From Apostichopus japonicus (taxonomy: Eukaryota > Echinodermata > Holothuroidea > Aspidochirotida > Stichopodidae), in contig NC_092563.1 in NCBI RefSeq assembly GCF_037975245.1, positions 21,043,594 through 21,107,593 on the forward strand: a stretch of DNA of 64,000 bases. Direction: 5' to 3'. This document shows, piece by piece, positions 1-16,835 of this stretch. A program made the translations under genes and the position numbers. How positions within the stretch are numbered: the stretch's first letter is position 1; each line of letters opens with the position of its first letter. The notes under the pieces are model-generated. The model was not told the DNA's origin. It saw only the letters and a program-made list of their open reading frames with translations, and ran no database searches.

Positions 1-4456
<4,456 letters not shown>

Positions 4457-4838
4457 GAGGTGAAATGATTGGATCAACTTGAAATTTTACATCAGCATAC
4501 CTTACGGTACTAGGACTGCATATCAGTCGTTATAAGTTGCTACCTACTTTTTGGGTCATTTGGCAAGAAAAAATCCAATTGGTCAAACCCTTACGGTAAA
4601 CCTAAGTCTTGCTCTCAAAGTATATCCCCCAGTTGGTATATAAGTTCACCTGACGTACAGGCATCCGTAGTTTTCTTGACAGCGGCAGTAGCCTGTATTC
4701 AGTGTATACGCTCTACACTGTGTACACTGTATCCGCCAGGGCTAACGCTAAAGCATACCCGTAGGCTGCATTGCATGCAACCCAATAACAGTTTCGGCTA
4801 ATATAAGATGATGTGTAGTATCTGTTCCCTCTCGATGC

Positions 4839-4968
4839 AAGGGGACTGGGCTTGAGATCGGGTCAGTCGTTCGCCGGGTAGTTTGGTTTTCGTGCGCAGG
4901 TTCTTTCCTTGTTGACTTTTTCTTAAAAAAGTACCGTTAACAAGAAAACGTCTCACCAACAACTTCAG
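4839..4968 (+). other. Possible non-coding first exon or diverged repeat, with a splice-donor consensus
   Basis: The stretch ends AACTTCAG|GTAAGG at 4968/4969, a near-perfect donor, and AATATAAGA lies about 40 bp upstream. Part of it (AAGGGGACTG, then TTTTTCTTAAAAA-GTAC and GAAAAC) reappears with similar spacing at 23805-23910, without the donor. There is no coding evidence. Confidence 0.25.
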
Positions 4969-5374
4969 GTAAGGTCTATGAGATTAGTCAATAAAGTTTG
5001 GTGATATTAATAACGTTGATATTATAACGTTGTTGCATACAGCTTCACGTTATTTGTTCATACCCATATTTCAATACTATAGTCTAGACTAGCTTCTAGC
5101 CTAAAACTTGTAAGGCCTAGCCTACGTTCGGCTGTAGCCTAGGGCCATAGTCCAAGTCCTAACACTACCTTAGCATTGGGTCAAGGGTAAACTGGTCTGT
5201 AGTTTGAGCTACAAATTAATACCAACTGCCAGAGAAATTAGATTTCAAGTAGGTCAGCTTAACTTCTTAGCCTACAGTACTGTGCATGTATGTATCATAT
5301 ATGGCCTTAGATTTTTCTGGACAATTATGTCACTGTACATTGCCCTAATCATGACCAGATACTGTAGCATGGTG

Positions 5375-5958
5375 GGCTTATAATTGACGCACTTAAGGAT
5401 TTGATCAATGATATCTATCAAGGAAAAATCCAAATTACTCAACTGTATGTGTTTTTCATATGTGTAGTTCCTCAGAAATGTTCTCATCTCAAAATATTTA
5501 AGGTTCTGTGCCTATGCACCGTACAATTGAGCAGAATTTGACCACAAAATGTCTGCCGTGTCAAGTTCTTTCATACCCCTAAATTGACACATTCGTCGAT
5601 AAGCTAACTGTAGTGTAGGCCTTAGTATACATCCATTGACTTTAGATGCTGTTTGCTATGCTCTGAGCCTCTAAGCTCTGACAGGTCATGTCCCAGAGAG
5701 TAGTGTTATCATATTGAGGTAATGTTGGGTATTTTAAGGTTGTTAAGATTTCCAAATGGCCAAAAAACGTGCAAAACTGGGGGAGGGTGTTAAAAGCTTA
5801 AAAAATACCACAATTTGGTCAGCAAATACCTCAAATGGATTCAAACTCATGAAATATGTAATTCTGTTTGACTGCAAAAAAGTTTAGGTGGCCTGCTGTA
5901 TCGTTGCTAGTAATAATTTAAGGTGCGTCAATTACGGGGGTGTGTCAATTATGAAGCC
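5375..5958. mobile_element. TIR-bounded non-autonomous DNA element containing dispersed repeat copy b
   Basis: The left end GGCTTATAATTGACGCACTT (5375-5394) is the inverted complement of the right end AGGTGCGTCAATTA (5921-5934), repeated as TGTGTCAATTATGAAGCC (5941-5958). The interior from 5562 matches 2925-3342. No transposase frame is visible. Against copy a, it has a short insert near 5776-5812 (TGGGGGAGGGTGTT region). I see no clear target duplication. It resembles a MITE, superfamily unknown. Confidence 0.55.
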
Positions 5959-5964
5959 TTTACT

Positions 5965-8900
5965 ATACTGTACAGTAGCTATGCCTAGATTATTAGAGAC
6001 TGAAGTCACCATGCAAATGTAACTTACAAGTACAGTAGCCTGTATTGAATAAGAGATGCTATAATTGCTACAACTTTTCAAAAAGTTCTTGGAAGTCTTT
6101 ACTCTCCAAAATATTCTCAGACATTCTAAACACCACAGTACTGTAAGATGTCTGAATATCCCAGTGAGGGTATCAATAAGAACAGTTAAAGGATATAATA
6201 CTAGAAAATCCAGCCTCAAATTTGGGCCAATGCAGAATACCTTTAATCTAAGTCTCTCAAGTGATGCATTGTGTTTCAAGTGTCTGATTTATAACTAGCC
6301 AAAATTTGTACAAAATAACAATGCCATGCATCCAAAAGGTTATTGAGTCAGTACATTTCCATAATGTAACTATTACAAAAGCTGAGTGCACCTAATTAAA
6401 AGTTAACATCCTCCAAAAATCTATATAACACAAAAATTTGATAAAGCCTTCTACAGTATCCCCTCCCTTGCATATACTGTAAGTCATTTTGTTAAGCCTG
6501 TTTAGATCCATAAGTAATACCAAGTTGACTAAATGTGCAATATTCAGTGTTAAAGATCTGAGCTCTGTATTGGCCCAAAATATATTGGAGAGAAGTGTAC
6601 AATAAAAATTGAAATAATGCACATCTACACTCTGACCATTTGATATTTATTTGATCGGCACTGTTAATGTTTTCTCAGACAAATTTGATGATCAACATTC
6701 TCAATCTCAAGATGAATGACAACAGCCCACTATCCAAGGGAATAACACTGTACGATGTAGCTGCCATGCAGTAAAAAAGTCAATGTTGGAACGGTAGCAA
6801 TCATAGCTAGAGCACAGATGCCGTGTGGGACAGACTGATGTGGTGACCTACTTCATCATTGACAGCAAAATGGAAGATATTTTCTGAATTAACCAAAAAG
6901 TAAGTTAATATTCTGTAGGTTCGACATCGCATAAACTTGATACCATACAGTAGGACTCTATTATCTCAAATACGAGTAACATCTGAGGTAATTTATTCCA
7001 AAGTTATGGAATGAAGAAAGAAACAATCAGAAGGGATGAAAACTTTTGTATGATCTGGTTAATGTGGTGGTATCTTTTCCTCTATGTCCATAGTATTTAA
7101 CTACACTAGAGCTATATCCACTCTCTGGTTTTTAATCTTAAAGGTCAATGCAAGACAACACCAAATTGTCAGGCTAGGTCCACATAAAATGTACATGTAT
7201 ATTTAAATTTTGAAGTCTTTACAATTGGTAAAGCTTGAATGACTTGCAACTTTTAAAAGCACTTGATATGGTAGGGAGCTGTTTCAGCTCCAATTGAATG
7301 CATGGCTGCATAAATAAAATGTGTAATGTTGTATACAAGGCAAGATGAATCAAGAATTAATGGGCCCAAAATGGGATGGATAAACGAATTGAAATTTACA
7401 GTGAAAATAGTATATATGAAAGGTTGTGAGATGATTAAAATATTGGCTGAATTACGGGAGATTTAGTTTTGTAAAGCAGTTCATTGTTTTCTTCATTTGT
7501 AGAGTGTGAGGTCATGTGAGGTCTAATCGGTAATCGCAAAACATTCCAAGCTATATTGCGTGTGCTATAATTGGGACCAAATCAGCATATCTTTAAGAGA
7601 AAGCTTTTCTTTTTGTACCAACAGATGGATAGATCTACAGGCTAATACAGCAAAGGATATGCTCTAATTAGAAATGCCAGGCAAGATTATCACACAGTTT
7701 ACAGTGGGGTGAATACAATCATCAACCAAGCTTTTCATCATGCTGTACATAGTGGTATACAGTAGCTCCTTGTTGGGCTTATCAATTAAAAGCTTGCATA
7801 GAAGACGATGCCAAGCAAAGCAAAAGTATGTCCTGTAAATCGCAAAGTAGATTCACACATCTCATGTATATCCTCTGTTACACAGCACATCTTTCAATGG
7901 AGTTAGGAAGTTGCTGGGAATAGTTGTTGGATTGGCACAGTAATGTAGTATTTGCTTCACATAAATGCAGAGCAGTAACAGAAAACTAACTAGTTCCAGG
8001 ATATGTTACACTGTTACACCATATAAAAGATAGAGGAAATTAATATTATAAGCTTCAAGCAGACAGAACCAAGAGAATGCAGACCAGTCTTCATGGGAAG
8101 TCTTCTACATATTTAACTGTATAAATGGACTCATTCTTTTGCAATGAACTTCTTGAAATATTTTAGTTTGGTGACATTGTGGCACTACATGTTTTTGTAA
8201 GTATTAGGGAACATTTGCAGCTGCTTGTCAAGAACATGGAACTTGTTATACAACTGAAGTGGTCCTGATGCTTAAGTGTTGAGGTTACTGGATATTTTGC
8301 TGCCTTACCTTGCTTTAACTGTTCTTAAATGCATTTCTCATGTTTTAAGATGTTTTAATTTTGTATTCCAAGCAAGATCAGCAAGCCATAGTACAGTAAT
8401 TTTTAACAACCACCACACAGATACTTGTGCAGGACTAAGGGTATTTGTTAAGCAGATTACTATTATAAAAATCTTTCAAACTTTTATCCCTCAAAATCTC
8501 CAGGGGTACACTGCATTGTTTCTGATCCACAGTTTCACAATTCTACAAGTGGGGTTCAGGGGTTATGCTATGGGAAAAGTTTACAATGTTAGGCCTGACT
8601 TAATTACTGAAAGCTTGTGGTCTTTTATTACACCAAGAACCTGATTATTCTTTAAACAAAATTAAATTATTTCCCCTCAAAATTGAGGGGCGTGAATACA
8701 GCAAAGGCACATGCAACTAGCACCAATGTCATGGAAACCTAGTGCAGCCCAATGAAACATACTGTAAAACCACAACATTTGTAACTATAGGTATGAAATT
8801 GTGCAATCCAGGGGTATTGTGTATAATTTTGTCCCTACAAGCATGGAACTTCATGATATTGTGGTAATTTGCATTGGTTACGGTATTAGATACAGCCTAT

Positions 8901-9791
8901 ACTGGTAAGTCTAGATAAATACTTGAGGTATAAGTTAGTTCCCAAAATGTTTCTCATGTATGAGAGAGGTCAGTAAATTGAGGTCATGAAATAGTGCAAG
9001 TATCCTGGTTTATGTGAAATAAATCTTGTGGAAAATATAAACTGGGATTGAAAATACAATCAACTGCTTGAATATGATTGTACAATTTTTATTGTGTCTC
9101 GTCTTTTAATATCATGCTAATCTCCACTACTGTATGTGTTTGGTAATAAGCCAGATTTCTGGGTAGAAGTTTAAAAAAAACAAATCGTCAACAATTTTTG
9201 ATGAATTTTAAGCAATCACATTCACTGCCTCTATCTCTGTTTATGTTTTGAGTCAGCGACACAGTATACTGTACAGTAGTGTACAGAAAGGGACACTTTC
9301 TGTTGTATTCCTGATCAATTGAAAATTGTTTGTTGTTTGACTGTTTGTAGCAGAATTCCTCTGAGGAGTGAAAAAAAATAAACATACAGTGAACAGTTGC
9401 AACTGCGCATGCATTTATACATTACTTAAATTATGTTCTGATGCAATTCATGTAATATTCACTGTCGATTTTAGTTCAAAACTGCCAGTATACCATTAGT
9501 TCCTGAGCCATAATTTTTTTGCTTTAAAAATCTGGCTTTGAGGGTATAGTATTTTGTCAAAAACATAAAAGTGGAGGGGCTGCTTATCATCATTCCCTGA
9601 ACAGGCTTTACCCAATTTGTTAACTATAATGGTAACATATCAAAATGTCTGGGGACTTGCCACAGTGCTGACAATTTTCAAATATTTCCATGGTTCCACC
9701 AGGGATGCCAGAGATGGACAAACAACATTTGAGCTTTCTTTAACGTTTGTTTCGTGCCGACATTAATACTGTTTTTGGTCCAGTACTAATA
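5965..9791. other. No gene seen
   Basis: AT-rich sequence with short random open frames on both strands and TACTGTACAGTA-type palindromes (for example near 5965 and 9268). I see no splice-site-bounded coding segment, RNA gene or transposon end. Confidence 0.5.
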
Positions 9792-9800
9792 CCTAAATAG

Positions 9801-10671
9801 GGTGGTGACAGGACAAAATCCCCCTAGGACAAAATCCCCCAGAGCCAAAATCCCCTTGGACAAAATCCCCCTAGGACAAAATCCACCCAAGCCAAAATCT
9901 CCCCAAGGTATAAAAAATCCCATCAATTCTTTACAAAAATGCGTCATCCCGGTCCCCGGTATCGTCATCCAGTACCGTCATCCGGTACCCTCACCAGTAT
10001 TTCCATTGGTACTCTCAGTGGTTCCCGGACCAGTACTCCGACCATACCCCGACCGGTACCTTAATAGTGAGCCTGACAGCTACCCCCACCGGTACCCCTC
10101 CCTGACCAGTACCCCGGCCGGTACCTCGACCGGTATCCCAACTGGTATCCTGAAAGGCACCCTGACACATACTCTGAAACGTACCCTTACTAGTACTGGT
10201 ACATTAAACAGTAATTTGACCAGTACCTTGACCGGTCACTTAAATGTCACACCATGGAGCTATATCCCATGGCCACACTAACAGGTAGCCTCGCAATTAC
10301 CCTCAATGATCTCCCGACCAGTCCCCTGACCAGTATCCGGACTGGTATCCTGACCAGTACCCTAACCAGTACACTGAGTGGAACCCTGACTGGTAGAGTG
10401 ACCAGTATGATGACCGGTACCCTGACCAGTACCTTGACCGGTACCCTCACAGGTACCCTAACAGGAGCCCTCACAGTTACACTCGCCAGTACCCTCACTA
10501 GTACCCTGACCAGTCCCCTGACCAATCCCCTGAATGTTACCCTAACCAGTGCAATGTCCCATGCCTTGACTGTCACACCTGGGCCATCCCTGGTTGTTGC
10601 AGGCAGGCTTTGTATGGGTCAGGGGGATATTGTCTGGGGGGATTTTGTCCGGGGGATTTTGTCCTAGAACC
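9801..10671. mobile_element. Candidate non-autonomous element with minisatellite interior
   Basis: The left end carries five GACAAAATCC / GCCAAAATCC-type units (9810-9905). The right end carries their inverted complement, GGGGGATTTTGTCCT (10651-10665) plus partial copies. The same 9 bp, CCTAAATAG, stands immediately outside at 9792-9800 and 10672-10680, as expected of a target-site duplication. Its last 8 bases also fit the loose hAT target pattern nTnnnnAn. Between the ends lies a 12-bp tandem array. No transposase frame is present. Confidence 0.6.
9958..10560. repeat. 12-bp minisatellite (ACCAGTACCCTG family)
   Basis: Degenerate tandem copies of a 12-mer rich in CCAGTACCCTGA / CCGGTACCCTGA, often alternating CAGT and CGGT. 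Because 12 is a multiple of 3, it stays open on both strands and gives Thr-Leu-Thr-Ser/Gly or Val-Arg-Val repeats. I take these as artefacts, not proteins. Confidence 0.85.
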
Positions 10672-10842
10672 CCTAAATAGCACTCAAAACGGATAATGGT
10701 ACCAGACGGTACCTGTACGTTGTCTGCTAGATTCATACGATGTCAAAAGGCTAGAACATGCACTATAATACTGTTATCAGTCGTCAGTAGGTATATACCA
10801 CACTCATCTCATATCAGTATGTGTTTCTAATGTCATAAAAGG

Positions 10843-11013
10843 CAGTGGCGGAGCGTCCATACAGTCAGGCGGGGGGGGGGGCGGACTCAAATGGGAAGCT
10901 GGCGCCCTTTTCAGCTATTCACCACTTTTTATTTATTCGCGATTATTTACTTTTTTATTGCGCTCTCATCTACCTATTGACATTTGTCACATTTTGTTGG
11001 CGATGACACCTAT
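10843..11013. repeat. CAGTGGCGGA-type transposon end, copy 1
   Basis: This begins CAGTGGCGGAGCGTCCATAC and shares with 12454-12638 a G/C run, CGGACTCA, GGCGCCCTTTTCAGCTATT, CTCATCTACCTATTGACATT and TTGTTGGCGATGAC. CAGTGGCGKA starts are typical of hAT-like MITE ends. Confidence 0.6.
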
Positions 11014-11165
11014 ACCTACTTCATTGATCCTTACTGAGTCTTTCAACTTAAAAGCATATTTTTTCCAAATAGATTAGTGAAAGTTACACAGTTTAATAAA
11101 TTAGAGGCATCTCCTTGTTAAAGAATTGTATTATCGGCGTATAGTCTTCCGATAAGCGTAACCGT

Positions 11166-11480
11166 TAGGGTTGAAAGAAATCAGTGACAGCAGGCATTAA
11201 TGATATAAACTTACATATATATATATTTTCAAATCTGTTATTGAACGAATTATCAGCCCCCTGGTTACATCGTCATTTATCATCCCTTCCCCATCCTGCC
11301 CTACCCTTCTTCACCTCACACACTCCGCTCTATAGGGTTAAAAGAAATCAGCGAGAGCAGGCAGTAATGAAATTTAATGAATTTTTTAAATCTCATTTAG
11401 GAAAAATTATTAGGTCCCCCTGGTTACATCATTTATCCCCCCCCCCATTCTCCCCTTCCCTTCCTTACAATCACCGCTTC
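11166..11480. repeat. Diverged tandem duplication, 167-bp unit
   Basis: TAGGGTTGAAAGAAATCAG at 11166 recurs as TAGGGTTAAAAGAAATCAG at 11333. Both copies go on through a 'CCCCCTGGTTACATC' and 'CATTTATC' block to a C-rich tail. Confidence 0.65.
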
Positions 11481-11503
11481 TCTTACACCTAATATATGAG
11501 ATA

Positions 11504-11770
11504 TCCTCGCAAAGCGTGCTGAACTAGGTCCCTCATTTATCTAATGCGTGGGAGGAACTCGAAACTTTCTTCCTTATCCGCATATTCCAAGCTTTCTCCA
11601 AGAAAAGAGTTACAGTACCTATTACCCAGATTTTTAAAAATAGCCTCCCTCCTCATAAAACGTGATGATCTATGTCTCTCATTAATCTAAAGCATGGATG
11701 AACCACCAACTTTAAGCATATTACAAAGTTTTTCCACAAAAGAGCTACGGAACCTACTACACACAAATTA
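11504..11770. repeat. Diverged tandem duplication, 146-bp unit
   Basis: TCCTCGCAAAGCGTG (11504) and TCCTCATAAAACGTG (11650) start two copies sharing CTCATTWATCTAA, ACTTT, GCATATT and AAAAGAG-TAC blocks. Confidence 0.55.
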
Positions 11771-12453
11771 TGTAAATGTCGCTAAACAGCATCCGTAGGG
11801 ACATCGTGTTTTTGGTCCACATTTGAGTTTCCATCATATCTTTTATCTGCTTTTCATACATATCTTTTACTGTGATTGTTATGATGACCACATCTAAGGA
11901 CTTTTGAGTCGTATTATTGTATCCAGTGGAATTGTCTCGCTGAGATATAAAAGGATGAATTTTCCGTACGTTTTCACGGTAGGCCCCTCTGTTCAAGGTC
12001 AATGCACGACTATAACATTAGGTCCACTAAGTGCGGATATTGGTCTCCATTTGCCACTATTGCAGTAAACCCAACCGAGCAACGTGTCTACGGTGTCTCT
12101 TAAAAGACAATATTATTAACAAATTCGAAAAGAATTTTTAATCTCTTTGGTGTCATTTTAAAAGTATTTCTGATAACATTACGTACAGAATTCTTTTATA
12201 TGAGAAAGGTACATATGAGAAACATGACAATGACCGTGATAAAACCAATTTCAAGATTACTAGCGATCAATTCGCTCAATTTGTTTCAAAAAATGATTAA
12301 AAAGTGATATGAATTCCTCCTCATTCATTCTTTTTATTTGAGCATGTTGAACGCTTGCGATAACATGTCATTACGAATCATTGCAGACGCTCACCCAAAC
12401 CGTTAAAAAATACCGTCCCTCTCCCCCCTTCTTTTCTTACACTGAGCTCTCAA

Positions 12454-12828
12454 CAGTGGCGGACCGTCAATACAGTCAGGGGGCGGATGCCCCCCCCCCA
12501 ACGGACTCATATGGACTGCTGGCGCCCTTTTCAGCTATTTATCACTTTTTTTACTTATTGACTACGATTATTGACTTTTTTATGGCGCTCTCATCTACCT
12601 ATTGACATTTGCCACATTTTGTTGGCGATGACGCCTATTTATTCTTCGTTTATCTGCAAATTAGCATGGCCCGGAAAGGGTCATTTCCGGCCATATAGGG
12701 AGTATCTTTACTCAAAAGATTTCTGTACGCTCTGCGCCAACCTGTGGTGGCGCTCCGCTTAGATAAAGTCGAAAGCGCCCATACAGACCATTCTCACCCC
12801 CTCTTACCAATACCCCTAGCTCCGCCAC
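12454..12828. mobile_element. CAGTGGCGGA-type non-autonomous element, copy 2
   Basis: The left end CAGTGGCGGACCG and right end CTAGCTCCGCCAC (12816-12828) are inverted partners. The first 185 bp match 10843-11013. No target duplication was found, so the exact limits are uncertain. It includes GGAAA-GGGTCA-TTTCC, a small hairpin. Confidence 0.45.
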
Positions 12829-13029
12829 GATAACAGGAGTGACTTTCCATATGTTATTGGTAGGAAATTGCAGGAATTATTGGAATCCTCAATGAAAACT
12901 GTATACGTAGGTAGTCTTGTTTGCGTGGGGATTGAGTTGTGTAGGTGTTACACAAAAATGTAGATATGCTTTCTTTATTCTTGTGGAAAGCCGCTTTCAC
13001 TTTGATATCAGATAAACCTGTGGTACATG

Positions 13030-13919
13030 CAGTGACGTAGCCAGGATTGTTCCAGTGGAGGGGGTGGGCCAGTGGCGTAGGAAGGTACTTTTGAGTGGGG
13101 GGGCTGAAGACTGATGGCCGGCCTGGGGGAGGGGTCTAAGGGAATTTTTTGCATTTCCAGGTAGCCTCAGATGCAATTTGGTGCAATATAGCACACTTCA
13201 ACACCCACTCCATTTTGTAAACTTAATTTTGTATTTTCACCATACCTTAGATGCAATTTGGTGCTCCAAATGAGATTTTTTTTCTCATTTGGAAATGAAA
13301 AAGGGGTTTTCTGACTTGCGAAGCGGGGGGGCGGAATGATACTTCCGCCCCTCCACATTTTTCACTGGGGGGGCTGGCGCCCCCAGCTCCTACGCCCTTG
13401 GGGTGGGCGCTTGGGGGGGCCTTGACCAATTCCTGGGAGGGCGTCTTGTTACTACCTGAGTGGAGTGCCACCATGGGTTGGCGCTCAGCGTACGGGAAAT
13501 TTTCAGCTATAAAGACCTCCTAGATCGTTGGAAATAACACTTCCCAGACCTTGTAAGCTGCTCTAAAGTTTCACAACATCCTTTATTTTGAGATCCCCAT
13601 GTCTTGATATGGTCATCAAATAGTTTAGAGAAATAGAAGAAAAAAGACAATCTGGTAAGTTGCTTTGAAATATCATGACATATCTCGTCCTATGCGCTAT
13701 GTCACGTCAGGTTTTTCAGCAACTATAGCCTACTGCCGGTCCGCGCTCGAAGGGTCGTTCATGAGTGGTCATCATGGAGATTCGATACCATGCAGACCAA
13801 TGAATGATATTTTCGCACATGTAATTTTTTCGACACCCAAAATCCCAGTGGGCGGGCGACAAGCTTTCATGGGGCTGTCTCCCCCACCCCCTCCCCTCCC
13901 CCCCGTGGCTACGCCACTG
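13030..13919. mobile_element. hAT-like MITE, outer element
   Basis: The left end CAGTGACGTAGCCAGG and right end GGCTACGCCACTG are inverted repeats with one mismatch. An identical 8-bp GGTACATG flanks both sides (13022-13029 and 13920-13927). CAGTGGCGTAGCC-type ends with an 8-bp target duplication are typical of hAT-like non-autonomous elements. A second element is inserted at 13070. No transposase frame was seen; the open frames here are spurious. Confidence 0.8.
13070..13400. mobile_element. hAT-like MITE nested inside the outer element
   Basis: This starts CAGTGGCGTAGGAAGG and ends GCTCCTACGCCCTTG. The ends are inverted (CARKGGCGTAGGA). A perfect 8-bp GGGTGGGC flanks it at 13062-13069 and 13401-13408, both inside the outer element. 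The interior has internal similarity: 'CAGATGCAATTTGGTGC' at about 13168 and 'TTAGATGCAATTTGGTGC' at about 13247. Being nested, it is the younger insertion. Confidence 0.82.
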
Positions 13920-13927
13920 GGTACATG

Positions 13928-16835
13928 GTGCCGAAGCACATATCTTCAAAGTACTGTCTCCAATTTTCAATTGTTTCAAGCTACTATGTGACCAAAAAGA
14001 AGTTCTCAAGATGAAGTTGCAGATCTGAAAGGACCAGTAATTTTACTAGGAAACCTTTCGACCACGTACACCTTTGAAGTAGGATAGGATTACACAGTAT
14101 TTGAATTCTTCATGGATCGGCTTGTATTAAATTAGCTAAAAATCTATAGACCAGTCTTGCAAGGTTTAAAGAAATGGCTCCTTACATAGTTGGCATGATT
14201 CAAATTCATCCAGTGCAAATTCATCCAGATGCAAATTCATCAATATAATTGGTCGAGAACTTGCTAGAACAGTAAGCTGTCTGAATTAGCATCTTCAGAT
14301 CGAATATGGGTTTGCTGAGTTTGGGAGCAATATGTTCGAAGTACAAGGACCAACCAATGAACCCAATTTTAACATAAGAGGCAGAGATAAGACACTATAG
14401 CAGAAATCATTATGTCTTTTTTCTGTTTATTACTGATAAATGCAAATATTTTCATTAAAAATCAATATGAAATTTCATGTTACTTTCAGAAATATATAAA
14501 CAAAGCAACTTCTACAACTTCAGCTCATTCACATTCATGCTATCAGCTAGAAAATTGACCATGAGGCACATTTTCTATGAGGCATTGATGTGAATACCAC
14601 TGACATAACTTGTGCTATTCAAATGGATAAAGGGCTTGGTCAAGTCATGAATAAGGCTCTGCCCCATATATTGCACATGTACAAAAAGGGTTACTGCTGT
14701 ACATGCAATACTTTTTTTGATGGGGGAGAGGGGGGGGGGAGATGTGGTAACATGTTGAAAAGACCACATCTTTTAATTTGTCATTTTTCTTTTGAACATA
14801 TGCAAATGCTAGAAATGAAAGCACTTGGAAATTTCTTAAAGAGATAGGCAGTTGTTGCCCTTGCACTGCTTTGAAGTCTGCACCACTGTAAATATTGTTG
14901 AAGGAGTGGAGTTCTGCGAATCTCTTGATAGTCAAGTAATAAATTTTTCTTTCACTGTTTGTTAAACAGCTCCTAGCAGTAATATGTATTTACACGACAT
15001 TGTATCTGAGGTTCATTATGTAACCGGTGTTTTCTACATAATGTACAGTCAAATTAAAAACCAATGTTAAACTTGTTCCCCTGCAATGGTCTAAATTCAG
15101 AAAGTACATCAATATCATAACTCTTTTGCATGTTGTATAATGGTACTGAATTTGAAGTGGATTATATTTATCAATGAATATAGCAATGTTTTGGGTAAAA
15201 GCAATTAAAGCATCCACTTGAACTTTATGTTTTCCTTGCATTGTTTGCTACTTCCTCCTATCTAGATTCCAAAGGGACATATAGATAAATGCTCAATACC
15301 TCAAACAACATTATTTAACCTTGTTTCCCACAAGAAAATGTTCTGTCCCAGTTTCTGTAAACTACTCGGGATAAATGGAGGGGTGGGGGGGGGGGGAGTT
15401 GGACAGGTTGGGAAACTAAATATTTGACAGATGTTGTATTTGACAATAAAATTCACCTTCCCAAGGAAGTAATACAGTTCTTTAAGTGGCATTTTATGAA
15501 GGACATACAGTATGTAACGGTAGCAGAATTGGTTATTGCCTCCTGCTGAAATGTCCAATAAAGACTCGCAGTATTGGAATGTTCACAGATTCCTCATTTA
15601 GAGAAACATCTGTGTTTATTGAAACTTCCTAGGACGTTGCCAACAAGATGCAGTTGAAGTCTACTGTACCTTGTTGTCAAAGGTGGAGCTCACAAAAAGT
15701 CCTATCAACTAGTCTTATTCAAGCAGTGGCAACATATGGGAAAAAAGAAAAGCAAAATATGGTACCATTTTGGTAATATTATTTTGAACTATTTATCCCA
15801 ACACCCTATCCTCCTTTTGCAAGCTTGTAAACCAGTTACAGCACTCATGCAACATGATATGACAAAGGTTCATTGCCAGAACATGAAACTAGCAATTTGG
15901 AGTAAATTTGTTAAAAGAATGATGAAGTTAATACACTGAAATATTGAATGGGGCTCAAAAGAGCTTAAGAAGTCTTTTGAGGTACATTACTTGGTCTGAT
16001 AAATATATTAATTGCCCTAAGATTCAGCTATTAAAGCAGCTACTAGTAAGATACTAGATAGTATGGGATCATGAAGGTTTTCAGATTTTACCTATATTGG
16101 CCTCAAATAACCTTTGACTTGGCTAAGAGCACTCAGCACATGATACACCTGCATACAAACTTCCATTCATCATTCCAATATTGAACTATCATGTTAACAT
16201 GGCTTTCAGTTTCAGATATCTAGTTATCTCACATGGGCTTCTGCTATACTGTACAAATTTATAGAATAGTACTCAATGTCAGAAACCTACATGCACTACA
16301 TATGACTACCAACTTTTCCTTGTTGAGTTAGATGCTCTATGTTACTCTACTGACCTTGAGTAGCCTTTGACCCTCAATGAAGCCAACACCTACTGAAAAT
16401 TCCAGTATAAATATAAAATTAATGAAATGATTCAGAAAATACTTTAACAGAAAGGAAAACTATTATAAACACTTCTGTTCATACTGACCTCAGCGTAAAC
16501 AATTTAGAGACCAAGAACATATGGTATAATAACTATTAGCTAACATTTCTTCCTTCTACTCTGCAATTTTGAGAGAACAATAAGCAAAATTGATACTGGC
16601 AAATGTAACATGGCAACAATAACAATAATTCACAAATGATGATGACATCAGAAAAAGTAGCAACCATGACAATGATTATGATTTGAAAATCTTAATGAGC
16701 AATCCTAAATGTAACTAGAATATCACTTTTAGTAGAGCAGGGTTCTCACAAGCATGTTCTAACCTGGCGGTGGTCGTGGTTTGAATATGATTTTGCCTCT
16801 CCCTGCATGGTTTGAAAGTTGAGCGCCCGGGCTGA
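13928..16835. other. No gene seen
   Basis: AT-rich sequence with G runs near 14731 and 15386 and a short CAAATTCATCCAGTG / CAAATTCATCCAGATG tandem near 14208-14245. Open frames are short and overlap on both strands, as expected by chance. Confidence 0.5.

Noticed and set aside
9802-10667. Thr/Ser/Leu-rich and Val/Arg-rich proteins on both strands
   Set aside because: A 12-bp tandem repeat stays open in several frames on both strands; no start context or codon preference.
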